Below, piece after piece: positions 1 to 7,153 of a stretch of 55,839 nucleotides of DNA. Origin of the DNA: Oscillospiraceae bacterium. GTDB taxonomy: Bacteria > Bacillota > Clostridia > Oscillospirales > CAG-272. The notes below the pieces were generated by a model that saw nothing but the letters and a program-made list of their open reading frames with translations, was not told where the DNA came from and made no database searches. The translations under genes and the position numbers were made by a program. Where the stretch lies: positions 1 to 55,839 of the forward strand of contig SVSR01000001.1 in NCBI GenBank assembly GCA_015064205.1, given 5' to 3'. Within the stretch, counting starts at the first letter, position 1. Every line of letters starts with the position of its first letter.

Positions 1-99
1 GCAACTGCGGTGCTTTTATTTTTGCCTCTTCTTTATCGGAATTGAACTCGAGGTCGGTCCAATACAAATGTTTTCCACCAACTTACCTCGACCTCGCAG

Positions 100-346
100 A
101 CTTGCCGCAAGGCAATGTCTTGAAGTCACAACAGGGGGAGCCAAAAAAGAGCAAATCGACAAAGGGCGGTTTGCTCTTTTTTCGTTTTTCTCTATTAGAA
201 TTTGAAGCATCGACTCCTTATACTTAACAGTCTGGCGAGCAAGGCGAGCACTGACGGGCAACGTTTGACGTTTTCGTTTCAGAAATGCGCTCATTCTGAG
301 AGCAAGGCAAACTTGCCGACTTGCCGCAGGTAACGTCGTGAAGTTA
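100..346 (+). repeat. Imperfect direct repeat pair (100-127 and 319-346)
   Basis: Both copies share the pattern ACTTGCCGCA, then a variable GGCAA/GGTAA part, then a GTC-tGAAGT ending, over about 28 nt with a handful of mismatches. The copies are about 219 bp apart and bracket the 143-182 hairpin. They could be the ends of a small decayed element; no open reading frame depends on them. Confidence 0.35.
143..182. terminator. Perfect 13-bp hairpin, likely bidirectional terminator
   Basis: The arms at 143-155 and 170-182 are perfect reverse complements (A6-GAGCAAA pairing with TTTGCTC-T6) around a 14-nt loop. An A-run precedes the stem and a T-run follows it, so it can act as an intrinsic terminator in either direction. 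No adjacent gene explains it, so it may serve a transcript from outside the window. Confidence 0.65.
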
Positions 347-553
347 TTATCTGTTTACTTCAGGGTTATCTGTTCGTCCAAGTAGATAATCTATAGAAAT
401 ATTGAAATAATCAGCAATTAAGATTAATTCAGTAAGACCGGGTTCTCTTTCACCGTTTTCATAACGGCTTATGGTATTTTGACTCATATTTAAATCTATA
501 GCTAGCTTTAGCTGTGATAAATTGTGTTGTTTTCTAATTTCTTTTAATTTCAT
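347..553 (-). CDS. XRE-family (Cro/CI-type) repressor, 68 aa
   Basis: This is a single-domain helix-turn-helix DNA-binding protein. The segment LSQLKLAIDLNMSQNTISRY is a textbook XRE recognition unit, followed by E-N-G-x-R-x-P and a hydrophobic helix ending in DYLLGRTD, the usual C-terminal signature of small Cro/CI regulators. An in-frame ATG lies six codons upstream, but AGAGGTGA sits between the two at the right distance from the downstream ATG, so I use the shorter form. It is divergent from the membrane-protein gene at 638. The two operator-like 15-mers in the gap suggest that it represses that gene and possibly itself. Its targets are inferred from position only. Confidence 0.88.
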   Translation of the reverse strand: MKLKEIRKQHNLSQLKLAIDLNMSQNTISRYENGEREPGLTELILIADYFNISIDYLLGRTDNPEVNR

Positions 554-564
554 TAAATCACCTC

Positions 565-593
565 TTGACATTATTATCCCACTTTGGTATAAT
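565..593 (+). promoter_or_regulatory. Consensus promoter of the SHOCT operon
   Basis: TTGACA (565-570), a 17-bp spacer and TATAAT (588-593) form a perfect sigma-A promoter reading toward 638. One putative XRE operator (576-590) lies in the spacer and overlaps the -10, and the other (600-614) covers the expected transcription start. This geometry fits tight repression. Confidence 0.8.
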
Positions 594-614
594 ATAAATA
601 TCCCAAATCGGTAT
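576..614. promoter_or_regulatory. Twin operators for the XRE repressor
   Basis: Two 15-bp sites of the form ATCCCA-N4-GGTAT occur at 576-590 and 600-614. Their starts are 24 bp apart, a little over two helical turns, which suits cooperative binding of two dimers. Each site is imperfectly two-fold symmetric. They fill the gap between the divergent XRE and SHOCT genes, so one protein could control both directions. Assignment to the neighbouring XRE protein is inference. Confidence 0.65.
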
Positions 615-637
615 ATAACAGAAAGGTTATTAATTAA

Positions 638-1261
638 ATGAATGCAGATGAGATTTTAAAATTAAAAAAGCTTTTAGATGAAGGCGTCATAACACAAGAA
701 GAGTTTGAGAAGGAAAAGTCAAAATATTTAAATAAAAATATAAAAAAGAAGAACAACTTTGGGTTAATAATCGGAATTATTTGTGTTTTCTTAATTTGTT
801 GCATTATTGTGTCAACAAATACGGATACTGTTGACAATCAAAATGATCAAACCCAAGAAACGCTAATAATACAGCAAACACCCGAAGAATTTTCTTCTGA
901 AATACCAATTTCTTTGTCCGGAAAAATGTATGATAATATAATTGGTGTGCCGGAATTAAGTTTAAGTATAACCAATAATACTGATAAGAATATTAGCGCA
1001 ATAAAGCTTTATTTTTCACCCAGAGATGTGTACGGGGAAGATGTTACAGGAATATTTGTAACTAATGAGTTGTATACAGATACAACGATTTCAGCTCGTA
1101 GTTCAACTACAAAAGCATGGCAGTTGCTTGAATCAACAATTAAGTCGGGCGATGTTTATGTTTATAGTATATATTTTGAAGATGGAACAGAATGGGGCAA
1201 CAAGACGGCGGCTTTAAGTGATATAAAGAAATACGGATATAAATTAAAAGTAAAATATTAA
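638..1261 (+). CDS. SHOCT-domain, single-pass membrane protein
   Basis: Residues 1-33 (ADEILKLKKLLDEGVITQEE onward) match the SHOCT short C-terminal-like domain, a small helical module thought to mediate oligomerisation. A transmembrane helix follows at about 41-62 (GLIIGIICVFLICCIIV). About 145 residues on the far side begin with an Asn/Asp/Gln-rich linker and continue as a beta-rich domain with repeated S-x-T and Y-x-Y patterns. The function of that domain is unknown. The gene has a perfect promoter under apparent XRE control and is 14 bp from the next membrane protein, so the pair forms a small AT-rich operon, perhaps acquired. SHOCT and topology are confident; the role is not. Confidence 0.8.
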   Translation: MNADEILKLKKLLDEGVITQEEFEKEKSKYLNKNIKKKNNFGLIIGIICVFLICCIIVSTNTDTVDNQNDQTQETLIIQQTPEEFSSEIPISLSGKMYDNIIGVPELSLSITNNTDKNISAIKLYFSPRDVYGEDVTGIFVTNELYTDTTISARSSTTKAWQLLESTIKSGDVYVYSIYFEDGTEWGNKTAALSDIKKYGYKLKVKY

Positions 1262-1275
1262 ACCAATGGAGAAAA

Positions 1276-1632
1276 ATGATGAAAAATCGCAGTAAATGTT
1301 TATTTATAGCTACGGCATTAGCAACAATATATGTTATTTATTTGATTTCATACTTTTTTGGAACGACAGCTTCAAGCGAAGGAGCTGAAGCCGTGGGAGG
1401 TGCAATTGCCACAGTGCTTGTATTACCCCATATAGTAATGTTTTTGATTGGAGTGGTATTTGGCTGGATAGGAGTAATAGCAAAGAAGGCATGGGCGGCA
1501 CTTGTTGGAGCAATTTTATATGCAGTAGGAACATTCTTTTTCTTGGCATATTTTATGTTCGGGGTACCGATCTTAGTACTTGCATTCGTTGGATATAGCA
1601 ATCAGAAAAGATTAAACAAAGCAAATTCATAA
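1276..1632 (+). CDS. Small multi-pass membrane protein of unknown function
   Basis: The 118-aa product is almost entirely hydrophobic, with three to four predicted helices at about 9-28, 41-66 and 70-105 and a basic C-terminus (QKRLNKANS). There is no recognisable family motif and no catalytic residue pattern. It is the second gene of the XRE-regulated SHOCT operon and ends just before a strong terminator. Two consecutive ATGs (1276 and 1279) are possible starts, with GGAGA upstream. It may be the membrane partner of the SHOCT protein. Confidence 0.7.
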   Translation: MMKNRSKCLFIATALATIYVIYLISYFFGTTASSEGAEAVGGAIATVLVLPHIVMFLIGVVFGWIGVIAKKAWAALVGAILYAVGTFFFLAYFMFGVPILVLAFVGYSNQKRLNKANS

Positions 1633-1683
1633 GACTGTCTATTACAAAGCTTGCCTATTTAACATCATTCTGTTTTATTGAAC

Positions 1684-1717
1684 AAAAGCACCGACTATAT
1701 CGGTGCTTTTGTTTTTT
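1684..1717 (+). terminator. Intrinsic terminator of the SHOCT operon
   Basis: The 11-bp arms AAAAGCACCGA (1684-1694) and TCGGTGCTTTT (1700-1710) enclose a 5-nt loop and are followed by GTTTTTTG. Confidence 0.9.
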
Positions 1718-1833
1718 GATATTTTTACCCTCAGAAAAAATTACTGTTATGACTACTGTGAACGTGCAAAAACGCAAAAATTATTATTGCAAAAATCAAA
1801 AAAGCAAAAAACAACTATTGTTAAATAACTGTA

Positions 1834-1862
1834 TTTACAAAATATTTTCTTTTTAGTATAAT
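1834..1862 (+). promoter_or_regulatory. Promoter of the AGCS symporter gene
   Basis: TTTACA (1834-1839), a 17-bp spacer and TATAAT (1857-1862) predict a transcript starting near 1869. That excludes an upstream in-frame TTG as start and supports the ATG at 1916. Confidence 0.7.
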
Positions 1863-1915
1863 CTTTCTTGTGGCAAATTTTCGTCAATACTATTATAATG
1901 GGAGATATTATTTTA

Positions 1916-3271
1916 ATGCAGTTAATAAGTGAAATCAATGCGGCTATAAATGACGTTGTGTGGGGACCTGTAATGCTTACCCTGCTTATAGGTACAGGCT
2001 TGTTTTTGGGGATAAGAACCGGTTTTCTTCAATTCAGAAAATTCGGCTATATGCTCAAAAACACTATTTTCGGTGTCTTTTCTAAAAATCAGCACGAAAA
2101 GGACTTTTCCGGTGTCAGTCCTTTTCAGGCGGTGACTACCGCCCTTGCCGGTACTATCGGTACCGGTAGTATAGCCGGACTTGCTACTGCTATCGTTTGC
2201 GGTGGACCGGGCGCGGTATTCTGGATGTGGATAAGTGCGCTGCTTGGTATGATAACGAAATTTTCCGAGATACTTCTCTCTATAAAATACAGAGAAAAGA
2301 ACGAAGACGGTCAGTGGGTCGGCGGGCCGATGTACTACATAAAAAACGGACTTAAAATCAAGTGGCTTGCCGCGTTATTTGCACTATTTGCAATGATAGC
2401 CTGTCTCGGCACAGGAAATGCAACACAGTCAAACTCTATTGCTGTTGCTCTTAAGAGCACAGTAGGTATCAACCCTTTGATAACTGGTATAGTTCTTACT
2501 GTTATCGTTGCCACAGTTATTCTCGGCGGTGTTCGCAGGATTGCATCGGTTAACGAAAAACTTGTCCCGTTAATGGCAGTATTCTATGTTGTTTGTTCTG
2601 TGGCTGCACTTATTATAAATGCTGACAAAATTCCTGAAGCATTTGCGCTTATATTCAGAGAGGCTTTTAACTTCAAGGCGGCAAGCGGCGGTGTTGCCGG
2701 ATACGGCATTATGCTTGCTATGCATTACGGCTTTTCGAGAGGTGTATTCTCCAACGAAGCGGGACTTGGAAGTGCGCCGATAGCGCATGCGGCATCAAGC
2801 ACAAAAAATCCCGTTATGCAGGGACTTTGGGGTATGTTTGAGGTTTTCTTTACAACTATCATTATCTGTACATGCTCGGCGCTTATTATCCTTACAACCG
2901 GCTTGTGGAATACGGGCGCATACGAGGGCGCGGGATTAAGTATTGCTTCATTTAATGCAATACTTCCCGGTATAGGCGGTATTGTCGTTACCCTTTCCAC
3001 TATATTTTTTGCACTTTCCACAATTCTTGGCTGGGCATACTATGGCGAAGTATGTATGGAATTTCTTTCAAACAAGTCGAAGAGAGCTGTTTTTGTATAC
3101 CGTTTGATTTACGTTGCATTCGTTTTCATCGGCACGATAGGCAGTCTTGATCTTATCTGGAGCATTTCGGAGACGATGAACGGACTTATGGCTATCCCGA
3201 ACCTTACTGGTATAATCGGTTTATCGGGTGTGGTAAAGAAAGCTACGAAAGAGCATTTTGACAAAAACTGA
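1916..3271 (+). CDS. Sodium:alanine/glycine symporter (AGCS family)
   Basis: This is a 451-aa, about 11-helix inner-membrane protein that couples uptake of alanine or glycine to sodium entry. Family landmarks are the N-terminal IRTGFLQFRKF stretch, the GTGSIAG...CGGPGAVFWMW segment that lines the substrate and sodium site, and WVGGPMYYI. Length is normal for the family. I chose the ATG at 1916 because GGAG lies 11 nt upstream and the promoter places the transcript start just before it; longer in-frame extensions have no ribosome site. It is monocistronic. Exact substrate preference cannot be read from the sequence. Confidence 0.93.
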   Translation: MQLISEINAAINDVVWGPVMLTLLIGTGLFLGIRTGFLQFRKFGYMLKNTIFGVFSKNQHEKDFSGVSPFQAVTTALAGTIGTGSIAGLATAIVCGGPGAVFWMWISALLGMITKFSEILLSIKYREKNEDGQWVGGPMYYIKNGLKIKWLAALFALFAMIACLGTGNATQSNSIAVALKSTVGINPLITGIVLTVIVATVILGGVRRIASVNEKLVPLMAVFYVVCSVAALIINADKIPEAFALIFREAFNFKAASGGVAGYGIMLAMHYGFSRGVFSNEAGLGSAPIAHAASSTKNPVMQGLWGMFEVFFTTIIICTCSALIILTTGLWNTGAYEGAGLSIASFNAILPGIGGIVVTLSTIFFALSTILGWAYYGEVCMEFLSNKSKRAVFVYRLIYVAFVFIGTIGSLDLIWSISETMNGLMAIPNLTGIIGLSGVVKKATKEHFDKN

Positions 3272-3340
3272 TGTTTGTTACTTAACAGTAACGAAATTTC
3301 CTGATTTTTGCGAATTCCGTTTCTGTTTTTTGTTTATAGC

Positions 3341-3425
3341 AAGCGTGCTTTTGCAAGAAATGCAATATATATTGCTCAAATTGACATTGATATTTCAATT
3401 TTGCGCTGGTATAATGATAATATAG
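3341..3425 (+). promoter_or_regulatory. Promoter/operator module, copy 1
   Basis: TTGATA (3387-3392), 17 bp and TATAAT (3410-3415) form the promoter of the aldolase gene. Just upstream lie the inverted repeat TTGCA-AGAAA-TGCAA (3351-3365) and the perfect 14-bp palindrome GCAATATATATTGC (3362-3375), which overlap each other and look like a regulator site. The whole module recurs at 4211-4295 with few changes. Confidence 0.7.
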
Positions 3426-3437
3426 AGGTGATGAAAT

Positions 3438-4205
3438 ATGAATATTTTGCGAAACAAACTTGAAAACGCAGAAAAGATATGCGGAACACTTGTGTGTTTA
3501 ACGGATCCGTGTCTTTGCGAAATAGTCGGAAATGTAGGCTATGATTGTGTATGGATAGATACAGAGCACACATATATGTCATACAAAGACGTATTATGTC
3601 ATCTCAATGCTGCTCGTTCTACCGGTATTCCGTCTGTTATACGACTGCCACAGAACGATTTGACTGCAACTAAAAAAATACTTGAAATGGGGCCGGACGG
3701 AATTATATTTCCAATGGTTCGTAATGCTTGTGAGGCAAAAAAACTTATAGATATGACACTTTATCCGCCATATGGAAACAGGGGATTTGGTCCGATGCGT
3801 GCTATACGTTACGGAGCGGACAGTGCGAAAGAATACGTGGAGAATAAAAGTCTTGAGCTTTGCCGTTTTATGCAGATAGAGCACATTGATTTTATAGACA
3901 GCTTAGAAGAGGTTGTAAAAATACCTTATATTGACGGTTTCATATTTGGTCCGAACGATTTGTCAGGCTCACTTGGTGATATGCTTAATGTATTTGACTC
4001 TCCTACGCTACAGCAGATAAAGCGTGCCACAGAAATTCTCAGGCGACACGGTAAATATATCGGTGTAGCTTGCGGTTGTGACGAGCAAAGTATACGTTTG
4101 TGGTCATCGTTTGACTTTGATATGATTTTTTCGGGCGGAGACTGGAATTTTATATATAACGCCTCAAAAGAGACGCTTGATAAACTAAAACAATATTACA
4201 AATAA
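3438..4205 (+). CDS. HpcH/HpaI-type 2-oxo-sugar-acid aldolase
   Basis: This cytosolic class II (metal-dependent) aldolase should cleave a 2-keto-3-deoxy sugar acid or similar 4-hydroxy-2-oxoacid to pyruvate and an aldehyde. The family residues are in place: D41-T-E-H44, catalytic Arg69 (VIRL), the metal ligands Glu148 (MQIEH) and Asp174 (GPNDLSG), and GNRGFGP at 113-119, the loop that contacts the keto acid. Length (255) is normal for HpaI/GarL/RhmA. Its promoter/operator is duplicated in front of the next gene, the Asp-box protein, so the two are probably co-induced. The exact substrate is unknown. Confidence 0.85.
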   Translation: MNILRNKLENAEKICGTLVCLTDPCLCEIVGNVGYDCVWIDTEHTYMSYKDVLCHLNAARSTGIPSVIRLPQNDLTATKKILEMGPDGIIFPMVRNACEAKKLIDMTLYPPYGNRGFGPMRAIRYGADSAKEYVENKSLELCRFMQIEHIDFIDSLEEVVKIPYIDGFIFGPNDLSGSLGDMLNVFDSPTLQQIKRATEILRRHGKYIGVACGCDEQSIRLWSSFDFDMIFSGGDWNFIYNASKETLDKLKQYYK

Positions 4206-4210
4206 AACAT

Positions 4211-4295
4211 AAATGTGCTTTTGCAAGAAATGCAATGTATATTGCTTAAATTGACATTGATGTTTCGATTTTGTGCAGGTATAATGGTTATATAA
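4211..4295 (+). promoter_or_regulatory. Promoter/operator module, copy 2
   Basis: This near-copy of 3341-3425 has TTGATG (4257-4262), 17 bp and TATAAT (4280-4285), preceded by the same TTGCA-AGAAA-TGCAA and a one-base variant of the 14-bp palindrome. It drives the Asp-box gene. Conservation of the element upstream of the -35 argues for a shared regulator. Confidence 0.7.
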
Positions 4296-4325
4296 GGAAC
4301 TTTTATCTTAATGGGGGACACATAA

Positions 4326-5435
4326 ATGAAGCGCGTTGATCTTGAAAATTCGGTACAGATAAATGATGGGCTTACTCAGACGAGCTCGGACTCTGTCAAT
4401 CTCGCCTTTGACACAAAATACGGCATAATGTTTGCCGTATATATGCCCGGTCCGCAGGGACATTACGGCGAATCACGTGGCAGAATATCACTTACATATT
4501 TTCCGGCTTCCCAGCCTCACAACTCTAAAACTGTAACCGTTTCAAGCGGTAACACCGAGTACGTGCCCAACATAATAAGTCTTGGTGACGGCAAGGTCAG
4601 AGTTCTATATGAAAAGAACAGCAGAGATAACGGTGACCATCCTATGTGCTACAGGGATTATGACTATCTTACTGACACTCTGAGTGAAGAAAGTATCGTA
4701 ATGTTAAAGCGTGATGATGGAAGTATTGTTGGTTTTACAGAGTCCGAGCAGTTTGACTATCTTGAAAAGAATGGCTATCACGACCACAGATACTGGGCGA
4801 CTGAGCAGATAGCGATTGGAAGCCACACGATTTTCAAGGGTGATGACGGATGCCACTATGGTGCGGTTACAAGTCTTTATTCGGAAGCGATTCTTTACCG
4901 TTCCCGTGATAATATGGCAACTCTTGAATTTTTTGCAATATACCCAAAGCCGGCGCAGTATGAGTTTGACTACAAGTTTTTAAACGGCAAAATCTATGCA
5001 ATTTACAGGACTGACAGAGATGAGGACTCAATTTCCTTCGTTTCATCTGATGATATGGGCAAAAGCTGGACAGAACCCGTGAATTTCAAGGGCAGCATAC
5101 AGTGCCGTCCGCGACTTATAATATACAATAACCACGTTGTTATGGCGTATAACTATTTTAATGCAGACACCGGTCACCGCCCGTTTGTACAGCAGGGCAG
5201 AACCTCGCTCAGAATCTGCTATGGCGAAAACAAGGATCCGCATGACAATATTGTAATTGCCGACCTTCACAGTAAATACGGCATTGTAAACGTATGTCTT
5301 ATTGATATTATGAACGATCTTTATCTTGCGTACAGCACAAGTGTTCTTGCGCTTGAATATCACAACGGAAACACGGCTGTCAGGGGAAAAGACGCGATAA
5401 GGTACATAAAACTCGGCGACCTTATTCCCGAATGA
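4326..5435 (+). CDS. Cytosolic Asp-box (BNR/sialidase-like) beta-propeller protein
   Basis: The 369-aa product contains an Asp-box, SSDDMGKSW at about residues 240-248 (S-x-D-x-G-x-x-W), typical of the blade turns of sialidases and related six-bladed propellers. Further degenerate blades are suggested by repeated YRSRDNM-, YRTDRD- and IYNNHVV-like strands. There is no signal peptide or anchor, so it is intracellular. The arginine triad and the Tyr/Glu pair of true sialidases cannot be assigned with certainty, so it may be another propeller hydrolase, a lyase or an unsaturated-sugar enzyme. GGGGG sits upstream of the chosen ATG. It shares a regulatory module with the aldolase gene. Confidence 0.65.
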   Translation: MKRVDLENSVQINDGLTQTSSDSVNLAFDTKYGIMFAVYMPGPQGHYGESRGRISLTYFPASQPHNSKTVTVSSGNTEYVPNIISLGDGKVRVLYEKNSRDNGDHPMCYRDYDYLTDTLSEESIVMLKRDDGSIVGFTESEQFDYLEKNGYHDHRYWATEQIAIGSHTIFKGDDGCHYGAVTSLYSEAILYRSRDNMATLEFFAIYPKPAQYEFDYKFLNGKIYAIYRTDRDEDSISFVSSDDMGKSWTEPVNFKGSIQCRPRLIIYNNHVVMAYNYFNADTGHRPFVQQGRTSLRICYGENKDPHDNIVIADLHSKYGIVNVCLIDIMNDLYLAYSTSVLALEYHNGNTAVRGKDAIRYIKLGDLIPE

Positions 5436-5441
5436 GTTTAC

Positions 5442-5467
5442 AAAAGACACACATTCGTGTGTCTTTT
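5442..5467 (+). terminator. Intrinsic terminator after the Asp-box gene
   Basis: Perfect 11-bp stem AAAAGACACAC / GTGTGTCTTTT with an ATTC loop, followed by a T-rich tract. Confidence 0.85.
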
Positions 5468-5499
5468 GTATTATTTTGGGCAAAAATAAGGAATTTTTG

Positions 5500-5528
5500 T
5501 TGCAAAGCGGCGGTATATATGATATACT
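5500..5528 (+). promoter_or_regulatory. Promoter of the 225-aa membrane-protein gene
   Basis: TTGCAA (5500-5505), a 17-bp spacer and TATACT (5523-5528). The first 17 bases are identical to the -35/spacer region of the distal S-layer promoter at 42824-42840. Confidence 0.65.
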
Positions 5529-5550
5529 GATAAAAAAAGGAGGCGATTTT

Positions 5551-6228
5551 ATGCCGGAAACTACAGCTTTAGCGATTGGATTTGGAGTAGTGATATTCTA
5601 TTTAGTGGTGCTTGGGCTGGCCATTGCTTCATACGTTTTACAATCTTTGTCTTTGTACGGAATTGCAAAGAAGCGCGATATAAAATGTGCATGGCTTGCG
5701 TGGGTTCCCGTTGCGATCAATTGGATCATTGGAAGCGTTGTTGATGATTTTGATTCACAAAACGGACATAAGAGAAAATGGCGTGTTACTCTTATAACGC
5801 TTTCTGTTATTGTGCTTGTTGGTTTGATAGCTATTTACGCAGTCGCCATTGCGATGGCGGTTGCAATGGCGATGTCCGGACAAATGTATGATCCATCTGT
5901 ATATGATCCGATGGTGACGAAGTTTGTTGGATTTGGTATAGTGATGTACGTATTTTTCTTCGCTATAACATTTGCGGTTGTGCTTTTACAGGCTATCAGC
6001 TATATATGCATGTTTAAGATTTTTGAGTTTATAGTACCGAAAAAAGCGGTGAAGTATCTGATACTTTCGTTTATTGTACCGCTTGCTTACCCGATCTGCC
6101 TTTTAAAGTGCAAGGACATATGCCCCGAAAAACAAGTGCACGTTACCCCGTCGGTGCCTGCTGAGGCAGAAGAGCCTGCTGTCTTGGAAGAAAAGTCGGC
6201 AGAAACCGACGAAGATAAGGGCGAGTAA
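5551..6228 (+). CDS. Four-helix membrane protein with acidic C-terminal tail, unknown function
   Basis: The 225-aa product has hydrophobic helices at about 7-30, 42-60, 75-100 and 125-155, then another hydrophobic stretch and an acidic tail rich in Glu/Ala (AEAEEPAVLEEKSAETDEDK). I recognise no family. AGGAGG lies 7 nt before the ATG at 5551, and the transcript would start at about 5535, so the longer open frame from 5476 is excluded. It has its own promoter and terminator. It could be a small-molecule carrier or a membrane-organising protein; nothing in the sequence decides. Confidence 0.75.
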   Translation: MPETTALAIGFGVVIFYLVVLGLAIASYVLQSLSLYGIAKKRDIKCAWLAWVPVAINWIIGSVVDDFDSQNGHKRKWRVTLITLSVIVLVGLIAIYAVAIAMAVAMAMSGQMYDPSVYDPMVTKFVGFGIVMYVFFFAITFAVVLLQAISYICMFKIFEFIVPKKAVKYLILSFIVPLAYPICLLKCKDICPEKQVHVTPSVPAEAEEPAVLEEKSAETDEDKGE

Positions 6229-6250
6229 TATTTTTAATGCTTACATAATA

Positions 6251-6289
6251 AAAAATGACAATTCTTTTATAAAAAGGATTGTCATTTTT
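6251..6289 (+). terminator. Terminator after the membrane-protein gene
   Basis: The 12-bp arms AAAAATGACAAT and ATTGTCATTTTT enclose an inner CTTTT/AAAAG stem. The 3' arm contains the -35 box (TTGTCA, 6279-6284) of the next promoter, so the two signals are fused. Confidence 0.8.
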
Positions 6290-6307
6290 GTTTTTGTGTG
6301 ATACAAT
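6279..6307 (+). promoter_or_regulatory. Promoter of the amidohydrolase/esterase cluster
   Basis: TTGTCA (6279-6284), 17 bp and TACAAT (6302-6307). The start of transcription would be near 6314, giving a leader of about 40 nt before the ATG at 6353. Confidence 0.6.
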
Positions 6308-6352
6308 TGCCTTAGATGTGATTTTTAATTCATTTATACTGGGGGAAAGGGT

Positions 6353-7141
6353 ATGAATTTTAAGGATTTTGAAATAATTGACTTCCATATGCATCCGTTT
6401 TATAAAAGTGAAGAGAATATATGTGCATATGCCGATCTCTGCGACATGAGCGTTGAGAACACGCTTAAAATGTATAATAATCTCGGTGTTACCACGTTCT
6501 GTGGCTCGGTGCTTGATATACATGGCACGTATGAAAGCGAGTGGGCAAAGGTAGTGGCGTGCAACGAGTCGGCACTCAAACTTCGCGACATCTACAAGGG
6601 CGCATACGTGCCCGGATTTCACGTGCATCCTGCTTACATAGAAGAATCTATCAAGGAAATAGAGCGCATGGATAAGCTTGGCATCAAGCTTATGGGCGAG
6701 ATATGCCCGTATCTTTTCTCCTGGAGCGATTATTCGTGCCCTGAGTTTTCCGTCCTTCTTGACGAGGCAGAGAAGCACAACATGATAGTAAGCTTCCACT
6801 CGGACGGTGCTGATGCTATGGACAAAATGGTAAAGGAGCACCCCGGCGTTATATTCGTTGCCGCGCACCCCGGTGAATACGGCAGCTTTATGAGACATCT
6901 TGAAAGAGCGAAGATGAGCGAAAACTACTATCTTGATCTTTCGGGATACGGCATGTTCAGGCACGGAATGCTCAGAAAGGCTATCGACTCAATGGGCGTT
7001 GACAGAATTCTTTTCGGCTCTGATTTTACTACCTGCAATCCTGCCATGTATATCGGCGGAGTACTGCTTGACGAGCTTATAACCGATACTGAAAAAGAAA
7101 AAATATTTTCACTAAATGCCAAGAGACTTCTTGGTTTATAA
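6353..7141 (+). CDS. Amidohydrolase-2 family metal-dependent hydrolase
   Basis: This is a TIM-barrel hydrolase or decarboxylase of the amidohydrolase superfamily. The metal-binding DFHMH (His12, His14) opens the protein, FHSDG near 148 and AAHP near 170 supply further His ligands, and FGSDF near 224 carries the catalytic Asp at the end of strand 8. The length of 262 aa fits the uronate-lactonase/decarboxylase-like branch. GGGGGAAAGGG precedes the ATG. It is followed 12 bp later by an esterase gene and then by a second amidohydrolase, which points to stepwise hydrolysis of one substrate class. The substrate is not known. Confidence 0.85.
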   Translation: MNFKDFEIIDFHMHPFYKSEENICAYADLCDMSVENTLKMYNNLGVTTFCGSVLDIHGTYESEWAKVVACNESALKLRDIYKGAYVPGFHVHPAYIEESIKEIERMDKLGIKLMGEICPYLFSWSDYSCPEFSVLLDEAEKHNMIVSFHSDGADAMDKMVKEHPGVIFVAAHPGEYGSFMRHLERAKMSENYYLDLSGYGMFRHGMLRKAIDSMGVDRILFGSDFTTCNPAMYIGGVLLDELITDTEKEKIFSLNAKRLLGL

Positions 7142-7153
7142 GGAGGAATTAAC

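Larger units (their letters stand above)
1..346. other. Left-edge region without a recognisable gene
   Basis: I find no convincing coding region here: short open frames on both strands lack ribosome sites and family resemblance. The stretch holds one strong hairpin (143-182) and an imperfect direct repeat (about 100-127 and 319-346), both listed separately. The composition is patchy, with GC-rich words inside AT-rich DNA. It may be the decayed edge of a mobile or repeated element, but no integrase, att core or tRNA end can be identified. Confidence 0.4.

Noticed and set aside
16-294. 92-codon minus-strand frame at the left edge
   Set aside because: It runs through a perfect hairpin and a repeat, with no ribosome site; treated as non-coding.
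1868-1915. N-terminal extension of the AGCS symporter from an in-frame TTG
   Set aside because: The promoter -10 lies just before it and there is no ribosome site; the ATG at 1916 has one.
3381-3415. TTGACA as -35 of the aldolase promoter
   Set aside because: Spacing to TATAAT is 23 bp; the adjacent TTGATA gives exactly 17 bp.
6143-6964. 273-codon antisense frame across the amidohydrolase start
   Set aside because: It covers a terminator and a promoter and has no homology features.
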